A DNA stretch of 34,197 bases from Priestia flexa NBRC 15715 (GCF_001591565.1 NZ_BCVD01000030.1:1-34197); one strand, 5' to 3'. Positions 26,682 to 34,053 are shown, counted from the first letter of the stretch. A program made the numbers and translations. Notes: generated by a model not told the origin, from the letters alone.

Positions 26682-26919
26682 TTCTAATATTGAAAACAAC
26701 GAGCGTGGTTTATTGCCGTACCCAATTATTTTAGCTGCAAATAAGGGTGAGCCAGAAGCAATGAAAGTAGTTGTTCTGCATTATGGAAGCTATATGACAA
26801 GCCTATCCATGCGTAAGCTCCGTGATGAACAAGGAAACACTTATTGGGGCATCGATGAAGATACACGTGATCGCTTACGAGCGAAGCTTATGCAATCTGT
26901 TTTAGCTTTCAAAATTTGA
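26665..26919 (+). CDS. Tn916 Orf8-like helix-turn-helix protein
   Basis: The 84-residue protein carries the Orf8-type pattern: PYPIILAANKGEPEAMKVVV, LHYGSYMTSLSMRKLRDEQG and a terminal DTRDRLRAKLMQSVL. Orf8 partners Orf7 in regulation of Tn916-like elements. Two in-frame ATGs exist; GGAGG (26651-26655) is 9 bases before the ATG at 26665 and only 3 before the one at 26659, so 26665 was chosen. It is followed by a gene-free, structured stretch. Confidence 0.85.
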   Translation: MNGMNNSNIENNERGLLPYPIILAANKGEPEAMKVVVLHYGSYMTSLSMRKLRDEQGNTYWGIDEDTRDRLRAKLMQSVLAFKI

Positions 26920-27013
26920 ATACAGAATGGTTAGGTTTTCCCTTTCATTAATCATATATTTGTTCTTTGACAAAGAAAGCACGGAAGATAACGCCGTGCA
27001 ATATAAACAAAAA

Positions 27014-27264
27014 ATCAGATACGTTCTACTGATGATGAGCCACTTGATTCATACGCCATGACTTTCGTTAGGAACGAGCGATAATTTGTGAATCTAATGT
27101 AATTGTGGTGGATTGCTGGCGATAACCCATCAGTAAAGATAATGATACTCCCCTACCGTCATGGTTCGAGCGTTCAAAGCGTCGCAAGCTATGAGTAGGG
27201 CTGGAAGAAATACTTGCAGGGGTGAAATTCCAGTGGAGCTGTACCAACAGCCGTCTGATTTTTT
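27014..27264 (+). ncRNA. Candidate structured RNA beside the ICE recombinase
   Basis: No gene spans 26920-27290. Within it, ATCAGA (27014-27019) pairs with TCTGAT (27254-27259) to close a long domain followed by T. Inside are TACTGATG (27027-27034) with CATCAGTA (27128-27135), GCCA (27039-27042) with TGGC (27117-27120), GATTCA (27046-27051) with TGAATC (27089-27094), TTCGTT with AACGAG (27064-27077), CCCTAC (27151-27156) with GTAGGG (27195-27200), CTGGAA (27201-27206) with TTCCAG (27228-27233), and GCTGT (27238-27242) with ACAGC (27247-27251). This nested set is more than chance would be expected to give. The strand follows from the closing T run. I cannot name the RNA class. Confidence 0.6.
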
Positions 27265-27290
27265 AATAGATTAGGTAAGGGGGCGTTTTT

Positions 27291-27437
27291 TTGAAACAGA
27301 ATTTGATTCTATATAGTATGCAAATTGCTATGTTAAAACAACTGCTAACCCGTAAACTAATTTCAGATAAAGAATATTATATTGTAAAAAACAAATTAAT
27401 GAAAGAGTATGGTATTGTTTCTGACATTACAAGCTGA
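27291..27437 (+). CDS. Small SHOCT-like protein (48 residues)
   Basis: A TTG at 27291 opens a 48-codon frame after AAGGGGG (27277-27283). The peptide has QIAMLKQLLTRKLISDKEYY and KNKLMKEYGI, the helix-turn-helix pair of the SHOCT fold. Similar small SHOCT proteins often lie next to large serine recombinases in clostridial and Bacillus ICEs (from memory). Their role is unknown. It might be a recombination directionality factor or a regulator, given that no other Xis is visible. Confidence 0.72.
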   Translation: MKQNLILYSMQIAMLKQLLTRKLISDKEYYIVKNKLMKEYGIVSDITS

Positions 27438-27440
27438 ATT

Positions 27441-27482
27441 GTGTTCCTAGCGATGCTATAATACAAAGTATATAAGGAACAC
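27441..27482 (+). promoter_or_regulatory. Recombinase promoter within an 8-bp inverted repeat
   Basis: GTGTTCCT (27441-27448) and AGGAACAC (27475-27482) flank an extended -10 TGCTATAAT (27454-27462). No good -35 is seen. A protein bound to the repeat would cover the promoter. Confidence 0.55.
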
Positions 27483-27498
27483 AAAAGGAGGAGCTATT

Positions 27499-29304
27499 AT
27501 GTCAGGAGTTGAAGTGATTAGGGCAAATAGTAACTTGGCTAACCAAAAACGTGGAAGAGAAATTGAACGGCTTCGGGTTGCAGCGTATTGTAGAGTTAGT
27601 ACAGATTCAGAAGACCAGTTAAACAGTTATAAGTCACAAGTTGCATATTATTCGGATTTAATCAAGAAAAATATGGAATGGGTATTAGCTGATATATATG
27701 CTGACGAAGCAATTACTGGAACACAGGTAACAAAGCGGGAAGATTTCCAGCGATTGATTAATGACTGTATGAATGGAGATATTGATATGGTCATTACAAA
27801 ATCAATATCCAGATTTGCAAGAAATACATTGGATACGTTGAAATATGTCCGTATGCTAAAGGAAAGAGATATAGCTGTTTATTTTGAAGATGAAAAAATT
27901 AACACGCTTACAATGGATGGTGAATTGTTACTCGTAGTGTTGAGTTCAGTAGCACAACAAGAAGTTGAGAATATATCTTCTAATGTAAAAAAAGGATTAA
28001 AGATGAAAATGAAACGAGGTGAATTAGTCGGTTTTCAAGGCTGTCTCGGTTATGATTATCACCCAGAAGATAAGAGTATAACTGTAAACGAGAAAGAAGC
28101 AGAAATTGTTCGTTATATATTCCACAGGTATGTTGAAGGAGCCGGGGGCAGTATTATTGCAAGAGAACTTGAGAATTTAGGCTATAAAACTAAAAGAGGT
28201 ACTCCAACATGGGCTGAATCGACGGTACTTGGAATTATTAAGAATGAAAAATATAAAGGCGATCTTTTAATGGGAAAAACTTTCACATTGGATCCTATTT
28301 CGAAACGTCGATTGGAAAATTTTGGAGAAGAAGATCAATATTATTTAAGAAATCACCATGAACCCATTGTCAGTGCTGAAATATTTGATAAAGCGCAGGA
28401 GATCAGATTAAGACGAAGTAGGGGAAGAAATACGGTAGAAAAAAATGGTGGTAAACGTGAAAAATTCAGTCGTAAATATGCTTTTAGCTGCATGATTGAT
28501 TGTGCTTATTGTGGCAGTACATTAACAAGACGTAGATGGCATAGTGGAACGAAATACGGTAAGACGATTTGGCAGTGTGTTACAAGTACGAAGAAGGGGA
28601 AAAGATTTTGTCCAGATAGTAAAGGAATACCGGAAGAAGCGATTGAAAAAGCTTTTCTAGAAAGTTACCGTATTATGTGCAATAACAATAAGGATGTATT
28701 AGAAGAATTTTTACAACGAATGGAAGAAGCCCTAAGTTCCAATACGATTCACAAAGAAGTTTCTAAAATTGAAAAAGAAATTCAAGGATTAGAAAACAAA
28801 AAGAATAAATTAGTGGACATGAGATTAGAGGATATTATCGATAAAGAAACGTATGAAGAAAAATATAATTCATTGACGCGAGAAATTAATGAAAAGGTAC
28901 AAAAAAGAGAAAAGTCATTATCGAATTTGGAAGAAGAAAAAGACATTAAAAAACGGTTATTAGCCTTCAAAAAAGTGTTAGAACAAAATGAGGTTATTGA
29001 TACTTTTGATCGTTATGTATTTGAAAGTGTAGTTGAAAAAGTAATCGTTGGTGGAATAGATGAAGACGGAAACAAAGATCCCGCCATGATTACTTTTGTA
29101 TATAAAACGGGATTGAGTAACAGTCTTGATGGCGAAAGATTTAAACCTGCTAGAAAAAATGCGAAAAAAGAAACAGCAAAAACATCTAATGAATTGTGTT
29201 CACATACTGGCAACGAGGATAATAAATTGTATCCACTTAATAGTGACGACACATGTGGAATCGGTCTCGCAACTCATTTTAAAAGAAGACAACTAACCCT
29301 TTAG
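27499..29304 (+). CDS. Large serine recombinase (ICE integrase)
   Basis: The 601-residue protein has an N-terminal resolvase domain with catalytic serine in YCRVSTD (near 35), the arginines of SRFARN, a recombinase domain (near 175-290), a zinc ribbon with CAYCG and later cysteines, and a coiled coil (near 415-490). This kind inserts ICEs into rumA/rlmCD ends. The ribosome binding site AAAGGAGG precedes the ATG. The last 14 codons (29260-29301) lie beyond attR and are host DNA, running into the rlmCD terminator. In the circular form the frame would continue into the ICE left end, to a stop at 6731-6733. Confidence 0.95.
   Translation: MSGVEVIRANSNLANQKRGREIERLRVAAYCRVSTDSEDQLNSYKSQVAYYSDLIKKNMEWVLADIYADEAITGTQVTKREDFQRLINDCMNGDIDMVITKSISRFARNTLDTLKYVRMLKERDIAVYFEDEKINTLTMDGELLLVVLSSVAQQEVENISSNVKKGLKMKMKRGELVGFQGCLGYDYHPEDKSITVNEKEAEIVRYIFHRYVEGAGGSIIARELENLGYKTKRGTPTWAESTVLGIIKNEKYKGDLLMGKTFTLDPISKRRLENFGEEDQYYLRNHHEPIVSAEIFDKAQEIRLRRSRGRNTVEKNGGKREKFSRKYAFSCMIDCAYCGSTLTRRRWHSGTKYGKTIWQCVTSTKKGKRFCPDSKGIPEEAIEKAFLESYRIMCNNNKDVLEEFLQRMEEALSSNTIHKEVSKIEKEIQGLENKKNKLVDMRLEDIIDKETYEEKYNSLTREINEKVQKREKSLSNLEEEKDIKKRLLAFKKVLEQNEVIDTFDRYVFESVVEKVIVGGIDEDGNKDPAMITFVYKTGLSNSLDGERFKPARKNAKKETAKTSNELCSHTGNEDNKLYPLNSDDTCGIGLATHFKRRQLTL
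29246..29261 (+). other. attR junction of the ICE
   Basis: ACGACACATGTGGAAT matches attL in 14 of 16 bases; the shared core is CATGTGGA (29252-29259). Right of the core the frame is that of native rlmCD. Confidence 0.85.
29252..29296 (+). pseudogene. Displaced native 3' end of rlmCD
   Basis: In the rlmCD frame this reads HVESVSQLILKEDN and stops, 14 codons with stop. Joined to 5217-6554 it restores a 460-residue RlmCD. It is followed at once by a terminator. It is not expressed as rlmCD while the ICE is inserted. Confidence 0.88.
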
Positions 29305-29324
29305 GGTTGTTGTCTTTCTTTTAT
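29287..29324 (+). terminator. Native rlmCD terminator, probably bidirectional
   Basis: AGACAACTAACCC (29287-29299, one bulged T) pairs with GGGTTGTTGTCT (29304-29315), followed by TTCTTTT. It now ends the ICE recombinase transcript and can also serve the converging recombinase gene that stops at 29328. Confidence 0.88.
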
Positions 29325-29327
29325 TTT

Positions 29328-30806
29328 TTATTGGAAAGGGTTCACAAAAGTATAGTGAATATTAACATTCCCATCAATAGTACAAGTTACTTTTTTCACT
29401 AAAGAATGTAGCAGTTTAGTGGTTAAATCTTGAATGGAAGCAAATTCTTTTAATTTAGACTTCAAATCCATTGTAAAGGTTTGGTTTTTACATTCTTCTA
29501 ACTGAATGTTAATTTGTGCTTTAACCGCTTCAGACTGAGCAATTTTATCAAGATTATTCTTGCTGTACTGTTCATATTGTTCATGTGTAATGATGCCATC
29601 ACAATAAGAGTCAAAATATTTTTGGTTTCGATCGTTCCAATTGTTAATTTTGCTTTCAACTTGAACAAGTTCGTTCTGCAATTTACGTTGTTTAGAATTT
29701 AGTTTTTGTTCAACTTGCTTTAGCAAATCTTCAGTACTAAATCCATTTGTTAGCTCGTTTAAATCATTTAAAATCGCGTACTTTAGTTCTTTTTCTCTAA
29801 CGATTGTGCGATTTGGGCAAAAGATGTTTCCATGCTTAATGTTTCCACCACAGCGATAACCACGTTGATTTTGTTTATACCACATGCCTTTGCCACAGTT
29901 AGAACAATATAATACGTTAGTGAAAAGATGTTTCTTAGGTGCAGTTTTGGTTCGCATACAATTCTTTAACATTGTCTGTACGATTTGAAATACTTCTCTT
30001 GAAATAATGGCTTCGTGAGTTCCTTCTAGAATAATCATGTCTTCTTTAGAAACAGGTTTACGCTTAGTTTTCGTTACTGATACTGTTTCTGTACGGTTTT
30101 GGACTAAATCACCGCAATAATGTTGATTACTTAAAATTAATTTAATACTTGAAGCATGCCAGTAAACTGTTGCATTGGACTTGTTAGCAATTAATGAAGG
30201 AGTAGGTACTTTCTCAAGAGAAAGTTGCTTTGCGATAGAATCCATACCTTGTCCCTCAATATAATCATTATAAATCCGCTTTACAACATTTGGAGTTTCA
30301 TCTGCGCGGACTTTAAGGACTCCTTTATCACTGTAGTAGCCGTAGGGAGGATTAGATCCTACGAATAAACCTCTTCTGGCTTTTGTTTTCTTAGCTGTTT
30401 TGCTTCTCTTACTAGTAGAGATAGATTCATTTTCATATAACCAAGCATATAATCCAAAATTTCTATCGTCTTTTTCTAAAGTGTTAATAGAGCCATCTAG
30501 ACACACAATATCGATACTATGGTCTAAACATATATCTCTTACTTTGTAAGAAAGTTGGCCGCTTCGAGCTAACCGTGATAATTCTTTAGCAAGGATGACA
30601 TCAAATTTTCCGTTCTTTCCATCCTCAATAAGTGCTTTTAAACCAGGGCGATTTGATTTAGTACCAGATTGTTTGTCTGTATAAATCTTCGTAATCTCCC
30701 AGCCTTTTTCAGCAATATAATTAGTAAAGAGGTCAATTTGATTATGAATTGAAGTTTTTTGTGAATCTAATTCAGTTGATACACGAGCATATATAGCGCA
30801 TCTCAT
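29328..30806 (-). CDS. Large serine recombinase, YefB-like
   Basis: The 492-residue protein has a resolvase domain with catalytic serine in YARVSTELDSQ (near 10), KELSRLARSG, a recombinase domain with PPYGYYSDKG and SNQHYCGDLVQN, a zinc ribbon (YCSNCGKGMWYK with a later FCPN), and a C-terminal coiled coil ending YTFVNPFQ. It resembles B. subtilis YefB, which also lies next to yefA (rlmCD), from memory. It converges on the rlmCD terminator. It is outside the ICE attR and so belongs to another element or to a resident locus. A GGGGTGG ribosome binding site precedes the ATG. Confidence 0.93.
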   Translation of the reverse strand: MRCAIYARVSTELDSQKTSIHNQIDLFTNYIAEKGWEITKIYTDKQSGTKSNRPGLKALIEDGKNGKFDVILAKELSRLARSGQLSYKVRDICLDHSIDIVCLDGSINTLEKDDRNFGLYAWLYENESISTSKRSKTAKKTKARRGLFVGSNPPYGYYSDKGVLKVRADETPNVVKRIYNDYIEGQGMDSIAKQLSLEKVPTPSLIANKSNATVYWHASSIKLILSNQHYCGDLVQNRTETVSVTKTKRKPVSKEDMIILEGTHEAIISREVFQIVQTMLKNCMRTKTAPKKHLFTNVLYCSNCGKGMWYKQNQRGYRCGGNIKHGNIFCPNRTIVREKELKYAILNDLNELTNGFSTEDLLKQVEQKLNSKQRKLQNELVQVESKINNWNDRNQKYFDSYCDGIITHEQYEQYSKNNLDKIAQSEAVKAQINIQLEECKNQTFTMDLKSKLKEFASIQDLTTKLLHSLVKKVTCTIDGNVNIHYTFVNPFQ

Positions 30807-30946
30807 TTCAAGTTACCACCCCAAAAAAGAGTTAAATGAGATGTTGATAGGGCTACATTAGCAGTATTGACCAATAACTTCATTCTTAAATAACATTTTA
30901 GTAAAAGGTTATATGTAATCAATGTCCCTGAATAACTGTGTTTCAT
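30803..30946 (-). CDS. Possible 47-residue upstream coding frame
   Basis: An ATG at 30946 after GGGAGAA opens 47 codons whose TGA overlaps the start of the recombinase gene (ATGA). The peptide ends FWGGNLK, and its last codons include the next gene's ribosome binding site. The recombinase gene upstream in this cluster ends in the same way (GGNLY). No family is recognised; chance is quite possible. Confidence 0.3.
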   Translation of the reverse strand: MKHSYSGTLITYNLLLKCYLRMKLLVNTANVALSTSHLTLFWGGNLK

Positions 30947-30997
30947 AATATGTGTTCTCCCTAGATGAATATTGTTTTATGTATAATTTTCGGCTAC

Positions 30998-31027
30998 ATG
31001 CCCATAATAATGATAAATGTCCATAAT
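30998..31027. repeat. Short direct repeat in the recombinase intergenic region
   Basis: ATGCCCATAAT (30998-31008) and ATGTCCATAAT (31017-31027) differ by one base and start 19 bases apart. This lies in the 380-base gap 30807-31187 between two recombinase genes. It could be a protein-binding site. The rest of the gap has a small open frame and a hairpin, listed separately. Confidence 0.35.
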
Positions 31028-31086
31028 TTACCTAAGGCGGTATCCTGTTATAGTTTGGAAATAGAAAATTATTAACAATAATCCTT

Positions 31087-31138
31087 GTTTATAAGGGGTT
31101 TCTAAAAGGAACTTTATAAACTGAAACCCCTTGTAAAC
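31087..31138 (-). terminator. Hairpin terminator after the second recombinase
   Basis: A 16-bp stem (31087-31102 with 31123-31138, one G-T pair) with a 20-base loop lies 50 bases beyond the stop at 31188. The flanks are AT-rich, but the minus-strand T run is weak. Confidence 0.6.
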
Positions 31139-31187
31139 TTTGTTCTATTTTTCAACTATTCAGATGTTGAAATGTTCGGTAACGAAT

Positions 31188-32663
31188 CTATTCGTCACTA
31201 CTTGATTTAGAAGCCTCTAGAAACTGAAAGATATTATCCTTATATTGAATAAGTGGCTGTTGATCAGTAGAAATAAGTACGCATTCAACGAAGTATAAAA
31301 TCAGAAGTCGATGCTCAGGTGAGTCTAATTGATACTCCAGAACGTTATCAAATCTTGCAAAAAATTCATTAGATTCAACTGCTAGGTAGTAGCTTTCTAA
31401 GACAGTTAATTTTTGCTGGCAAGTCAATAACATGTTTTCGTTCTTAGCCATCATATCTGTAATGTGCAGTTCTAACTCAGGGTCTTTAATGCTTTGAGCT
31501 TGTTCTAACTTTTTAAAGAGGCTATGAGCTGTATTTTCAGCTTCACAAATCACTTCTTTAAGGTTCGCTTCAATATTTCTCAGTGTAGTTAAGGTCATTT
31601 GTTTATTCTCTTTTGATAAAGTAAGCTGTTGAATGTGTTGAAGAATCAAAGGAACTAAGCGTTTGTGCACTTTATCAATTGATACTTTATAGTCGCAATT
31701 TTTACAAATGTAGTAATGGTAGTGATAGGTAACGCCATTACGCTTTGTAGATCCATTTTGCGTAATAAGAGATTGGTGACAATGACTACATCTAATTTTT
31801 TTGAGAAATAAAAATGGTGTATCCAATCGTCCAAACTCTTTTTGAATTTGTTTATTGTATGAGTGTAGTTGAAGTTCAAAAGCGCTCATTAATGGCTCAT
31901 GTGAGTCTTTAAATGTAAATACATTATTTTTATGTTTCCCTTTATGAATATGCCAAGTAAGGTTACCAGTATAAACAGAGTTACCTAAGATCTTTTCTAC
32001 TGTACTTGTTGGCCACTGTTTTCCTGTAGGAGAGGGGATATTGGCTTCATTTAAAAGAAATGCAATTTTTTTGAAAGAATATCCCCAGGTATAAAGAAAT
32101 GAAATAAATGAGACAATTTCAGCGTCCTGATTAGGAACAAGTTGCTTATCTACTTGCGTATATCCATAAGGAGCAATTGAACCAGGACGATTTGCTTTTT
32201 CTTGTTGAAGCACACCCATTAAGTTATTCAAAGCACGTTCTGACTTAATTTCTGATTCATGTTGAGATAGTAAAAAAATCATTTTTGTATTTAAGCTATT
32301 TGGATTGATTGGTTCATTCGATTCTGTCGTATATACGTTTAAATTAGGTAAATATTCCAATAGCGGGCGGTAAAAATCAATTGTAAAAGAATAACCTGTA
32401 CGATCCATACGAGAAATATCGTGGAAAATGACGATTGAGATATTCATCTCAATCATCTTTTCCTTTAAGTTCATTAGTTGTTTCCTTTGTTTAGCAGATT
32501 TAGAGTAAGCACTTGTGGCTTCTTCAATAAAAATAAATTCTTCAGGTACAACCAATTGATTTCGCTTTGCAAATTCGTGGATGTGTTGTTTTTGAATTTC
32601 TACACTATTGTTATCTACTTGCTTATGAGAAGAGTAACGGATATATGCAAAAGCCATTTTCAA
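31188..32663 (-). CDS. Large serine recombinase, second of the trio
   Basis: The 491-residue protein has a resolvase domain (AYIRYSSHKQVDNNSVEIQ, HDISRMDRTGYS), a recombinase domain (GYTQVDKQ, GNSVYTGNLTWH), a zinc ribbon (CSHCHQSL and CKNCDYK) and a coiled-coil end. The start is TTG at 32663, which overlaps the stop of the upstream gene (TTGA); AAAGGAGG (32680-32673) is 9 bases away. An ATG at 32656 is a less likely alternative. The overlap implies translational coupling with the preceding recombinase. Confidence 0.92.
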   Translation of the reverse strand: MKMAFAYIRYSSHKQVDNNSVEIQKQHIHEFAKRNQLVVPEEFIFIEEATSAYSKSAKQRKQLMNLKEKMIEMNISIVIFHDISRMDRTGYSFTIDFYRPLLEYLPNLNVYTTESNEPINPNSLNTKMIFLLSQHESEIKSERALNNLMGVLQQEKANRPGSIAPYGYTQVDKQLVPNQDAEIVSFISFLYTWGYSFKKIAFLLNEANIPSPTGKQWPTSTVEKILGNSVYTGNLTWHIHKGKHKNNVFTFKDSHEPLMSAFELQLHSYNKQIQKEFGRLDTPFLFLKKIRCSHCHQSLITQNGSTKRNGVTYHYHYYICKNCDYKVSIDKVHKRLVPLILQHIQQLTLSKENKQMTLTTLRNIEANLKEVICEAENTAHSLFKKLEQAQSIKDPELELHITDMMAKNENMLLTCQQKLTVLESYYLAVESNEFFARFDNVLEYQLDSPEHRLLILYFVECVLISTDQQPLIQYKDNIFQFLEASKSSSDE

Positions 32664-33586
32664 TACAAATTACCTCCTTTAAACACGTACTGATTATTTA
32701 AATGTTTTAGGTAGTCAAATCGACTCATTGTAATATTAATTTTTCCAGGGTAAATATCTAAGCGCTCAACAAGCATAGGAGCTAAGGAAAAAAGATTCTT
32801 CTGTTTAGATTTAAGTAAGTATTCGGTTGCTAACATAGTTAGCTCCTTATTATCTAGTAGTAACTCTTCCTTTTCATTGACTTCCTTTAGAAGTTGTTGT
32901 TGCATATCTTCAAGTTTTGATAGTTCACTGTAAGTTGGAGAATCTCTCCAGTTTGTCAGCTCATCATTCTCTAATATGATTCTTTGACGCAGCTGTTCCT
33001 TTTTTCTAGTAATTGCAGATAGTTCCTTATGAATAACTTTGCGCATATTGTTAAAGTATTGCCGAGAATCTTTAATAATTTTACTAGTATCAAGTTCTTG
33101 AAGCGCTTTATCTAGGATTCTATTCACCACGCAAGTTAAATCCTGAGTTGATAACAGAATCTTTGGATGGTTAGATTGATTTGAGCAAGTATACCAAGCC
33201 TTATCTTCTAAAACGCTAAATTTAAACTTCATTGGCTTTTCACACTTTCCACAATAAGGTTCAAATGTATTCTCATTTAATAATTCCGTCTTTTTATTTG
33301 CATACTGTGAAATCATTACATTTTTAGTTTGTAAGTCCTTAAAACTTTTCAACGATAAATATGGTTCAACGTGTTGAAGCTTGTTTTCACCATTACTCAA
33401 ATCATAACCTGCATAGAACGGATCAGTGGCTAGTTTAAGAAGGTCATCAGGTTTCTTTTTGAGCAACTTCTTATACTTGGTTAATACATTGTCTAATTCC
33501 AAAACACTTTTAACTTCGGCAAGTTCTTTAAAGAAATCAATGATGATTGCTGATTTTACTAAATCTTTGATGTATTGTTTAGTTTC
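32660..33586 (-). CDS. Serine recombinase, C-terminal part (frame-shifted)
   Basis: This frame has no catalytic domain. From the A10 tract it reads ETKQYIKDLVKSAIIIDFF and continues through a recombinase domain (ATDPFYAGYDL, HVEPYLSLKSF), a zinc ribbon (CGKCEKPM and YTCSN) and a coiled coil to GGNLY. The frame has no stop between the A tract and its end. No ribosome binding site supports an internal start; the first TTG is at 33502. It is the missing part of the gene that begins at 34053. A one-base change or a -1 frameshift joins the two into a 464-residue recombinase. Confidence 0.85.
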   Translation of the reverse strand, partial: ETKQYIKDLVKSAIIIDFFKELAEVKSVLELDNVLTKYKKLLKKKPDDLLKLATDPFYAGYDLSNGENKLQHVEPYLSLKSFKDLQTKNVMISQYANKKTELLNENTFEPYCGKCEKPMKFKFSVLEDKAWYTCSNQSNHPKILLSTQDLTCVVNRILDKALQELDTSKIIKDSRQYFNNMRKVIHKELSAITRKKEQLRQRIILENDELTNWRDSPTYSELSKLEDMQQQLLKEVNEKEELLLDNKELTMLATEYLLKSKQKNLFSLAPMLVERLDIYPGKINITMSRFDYLKHLNNQYVFKGGNLY

Positions 33587-34053
33587 TTTTTTTTTTCATA
33601 TCCAAACTTTTGCGCAGGAAACCTTTTTCTAGCTTCTGCGCTTCTTCTCGCGATATTTTCACCTTCAATATCACCCACAATATTCATTACACCTTCAATC
33701 AATGTGCTATCAGATGCTTGTTGATGGCCACTTGAAGTAAAAATAATCTTTACATTATGCTTTTTACACAATGACAAAAAAAGGTTTGCTTCATAGAAAT
33801 CTCGAAAGAGTCGTGAGCGATCAAACGTGTACAGCACTTTAACCTCGTTATTTTTAATCATTTTAATGAGTTTTTGCATCTTAGGTCGATCCTTAATACT
33901 TAATTTATTAGCTGAAACACCATGTTCGTTAATGATAACTAACTGATTCGAAGGATGTTGTTCACGATATGGAGCATCTGCGCTTTCTTGCATACGTAAA
34001 TCTTGACTTTCTGTACTAATACGACGATGAGCTACGACTTTTAATGTCTTCAT
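33559..34053 (-). CDS. Serine recombinase, N-terminal catalytic part (YefC-like)
   Basis: The 164-residue product holds the whole resolvase domain: HRRISTESQD with the catalytic serine near residue 14, TFDRSRLFRDF, IFTSSGHQQA and the helix NIVGDIEGENIARRSAEARKR. It ends in FGYEKKKKLNNTSKI, leaving the native frame at the A10 tract. By itself it would lack the DNA-binding recombinase and zinc domains. B. subtilis YefC is also a short resolvase-like protein (from memory). The start follows AAAGGGGAAAT. It could act as a short recombinase, be part of a frameshift product, or be broken. Confidence 0.85.
   Translation of the reverse strand: MKTLKVVAHRRISTESQDLRMQESADAPYREQHPSNQLVIINEHGVSANKLSIKDRPKMQKLIKMIKNNEVKVLYTFDRSRLFRDFYEANLFLSLCKKHNVKIIFTSSGHQQASDSTLIEGVMNIVGDIEGENIARRSAEARKRFPAQKFGYEKKKKLNNTSKI
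33586..33597 (-). other. A10-G slippery tract in the split recombinase
   Basis: On the minus strand, ten A (33596-33587) are followed by G. In the upstream frame this is GAA AAA AAA AAG, so it contains A-AAA-AAG, the dnaX-type slippery heptamer. A -1 shift enters the downstream open frame. Confidence 0.7.

Larger units (their letters stand above)
6555..29259 (+). mobile_element. Integrative and conjugative element, Tn916/ICEBs1 superfamily, in rlmCD
   Basis: The element is about 22.7 kb. Its transfer genes follow the Tn916 order (Orf23, 22, 21, oriT, 20, 19, 18, 17, 16, 15, 14, 13 and later Orf7, Orf8). It ends in a large serine recombinase instead of a tyrosine integrase. Boundaries come from the CATGTGGA repeat and from rejoining rlmCD across it: the joined frame gives HVESVSQLILKEDN and a stop just before a terminator. 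All transfer genes appear intact, so the element may be mobile. It carries two AT-rich cargo blocks (12219-14182 and 21286-25897). No tet(M), no ImmR/ImmA-like pair and no typical Xis were seen. Confidence 0.93.

Noticed and set aside
27160-27190. tRNA-like GGTTCGAGC segment
   Set aside because: It has no acceptor stem, anticodon arm or CCA at tRNA spacing; it is better explained by the larger fold.
29328-30806. This recombinase as the integrase of the ICE
   Set aside because: It lies outside attR, beyond the native rlmCD terminator; the 27499 gene sits at the ICE end as expected.
32660-33502. Independent 280-residue gene starting at TTG 33502
   Set aside because: There is no ribosome binding site and the frame is open upstream to the A10 tract; it is the second half of the split recombinase.
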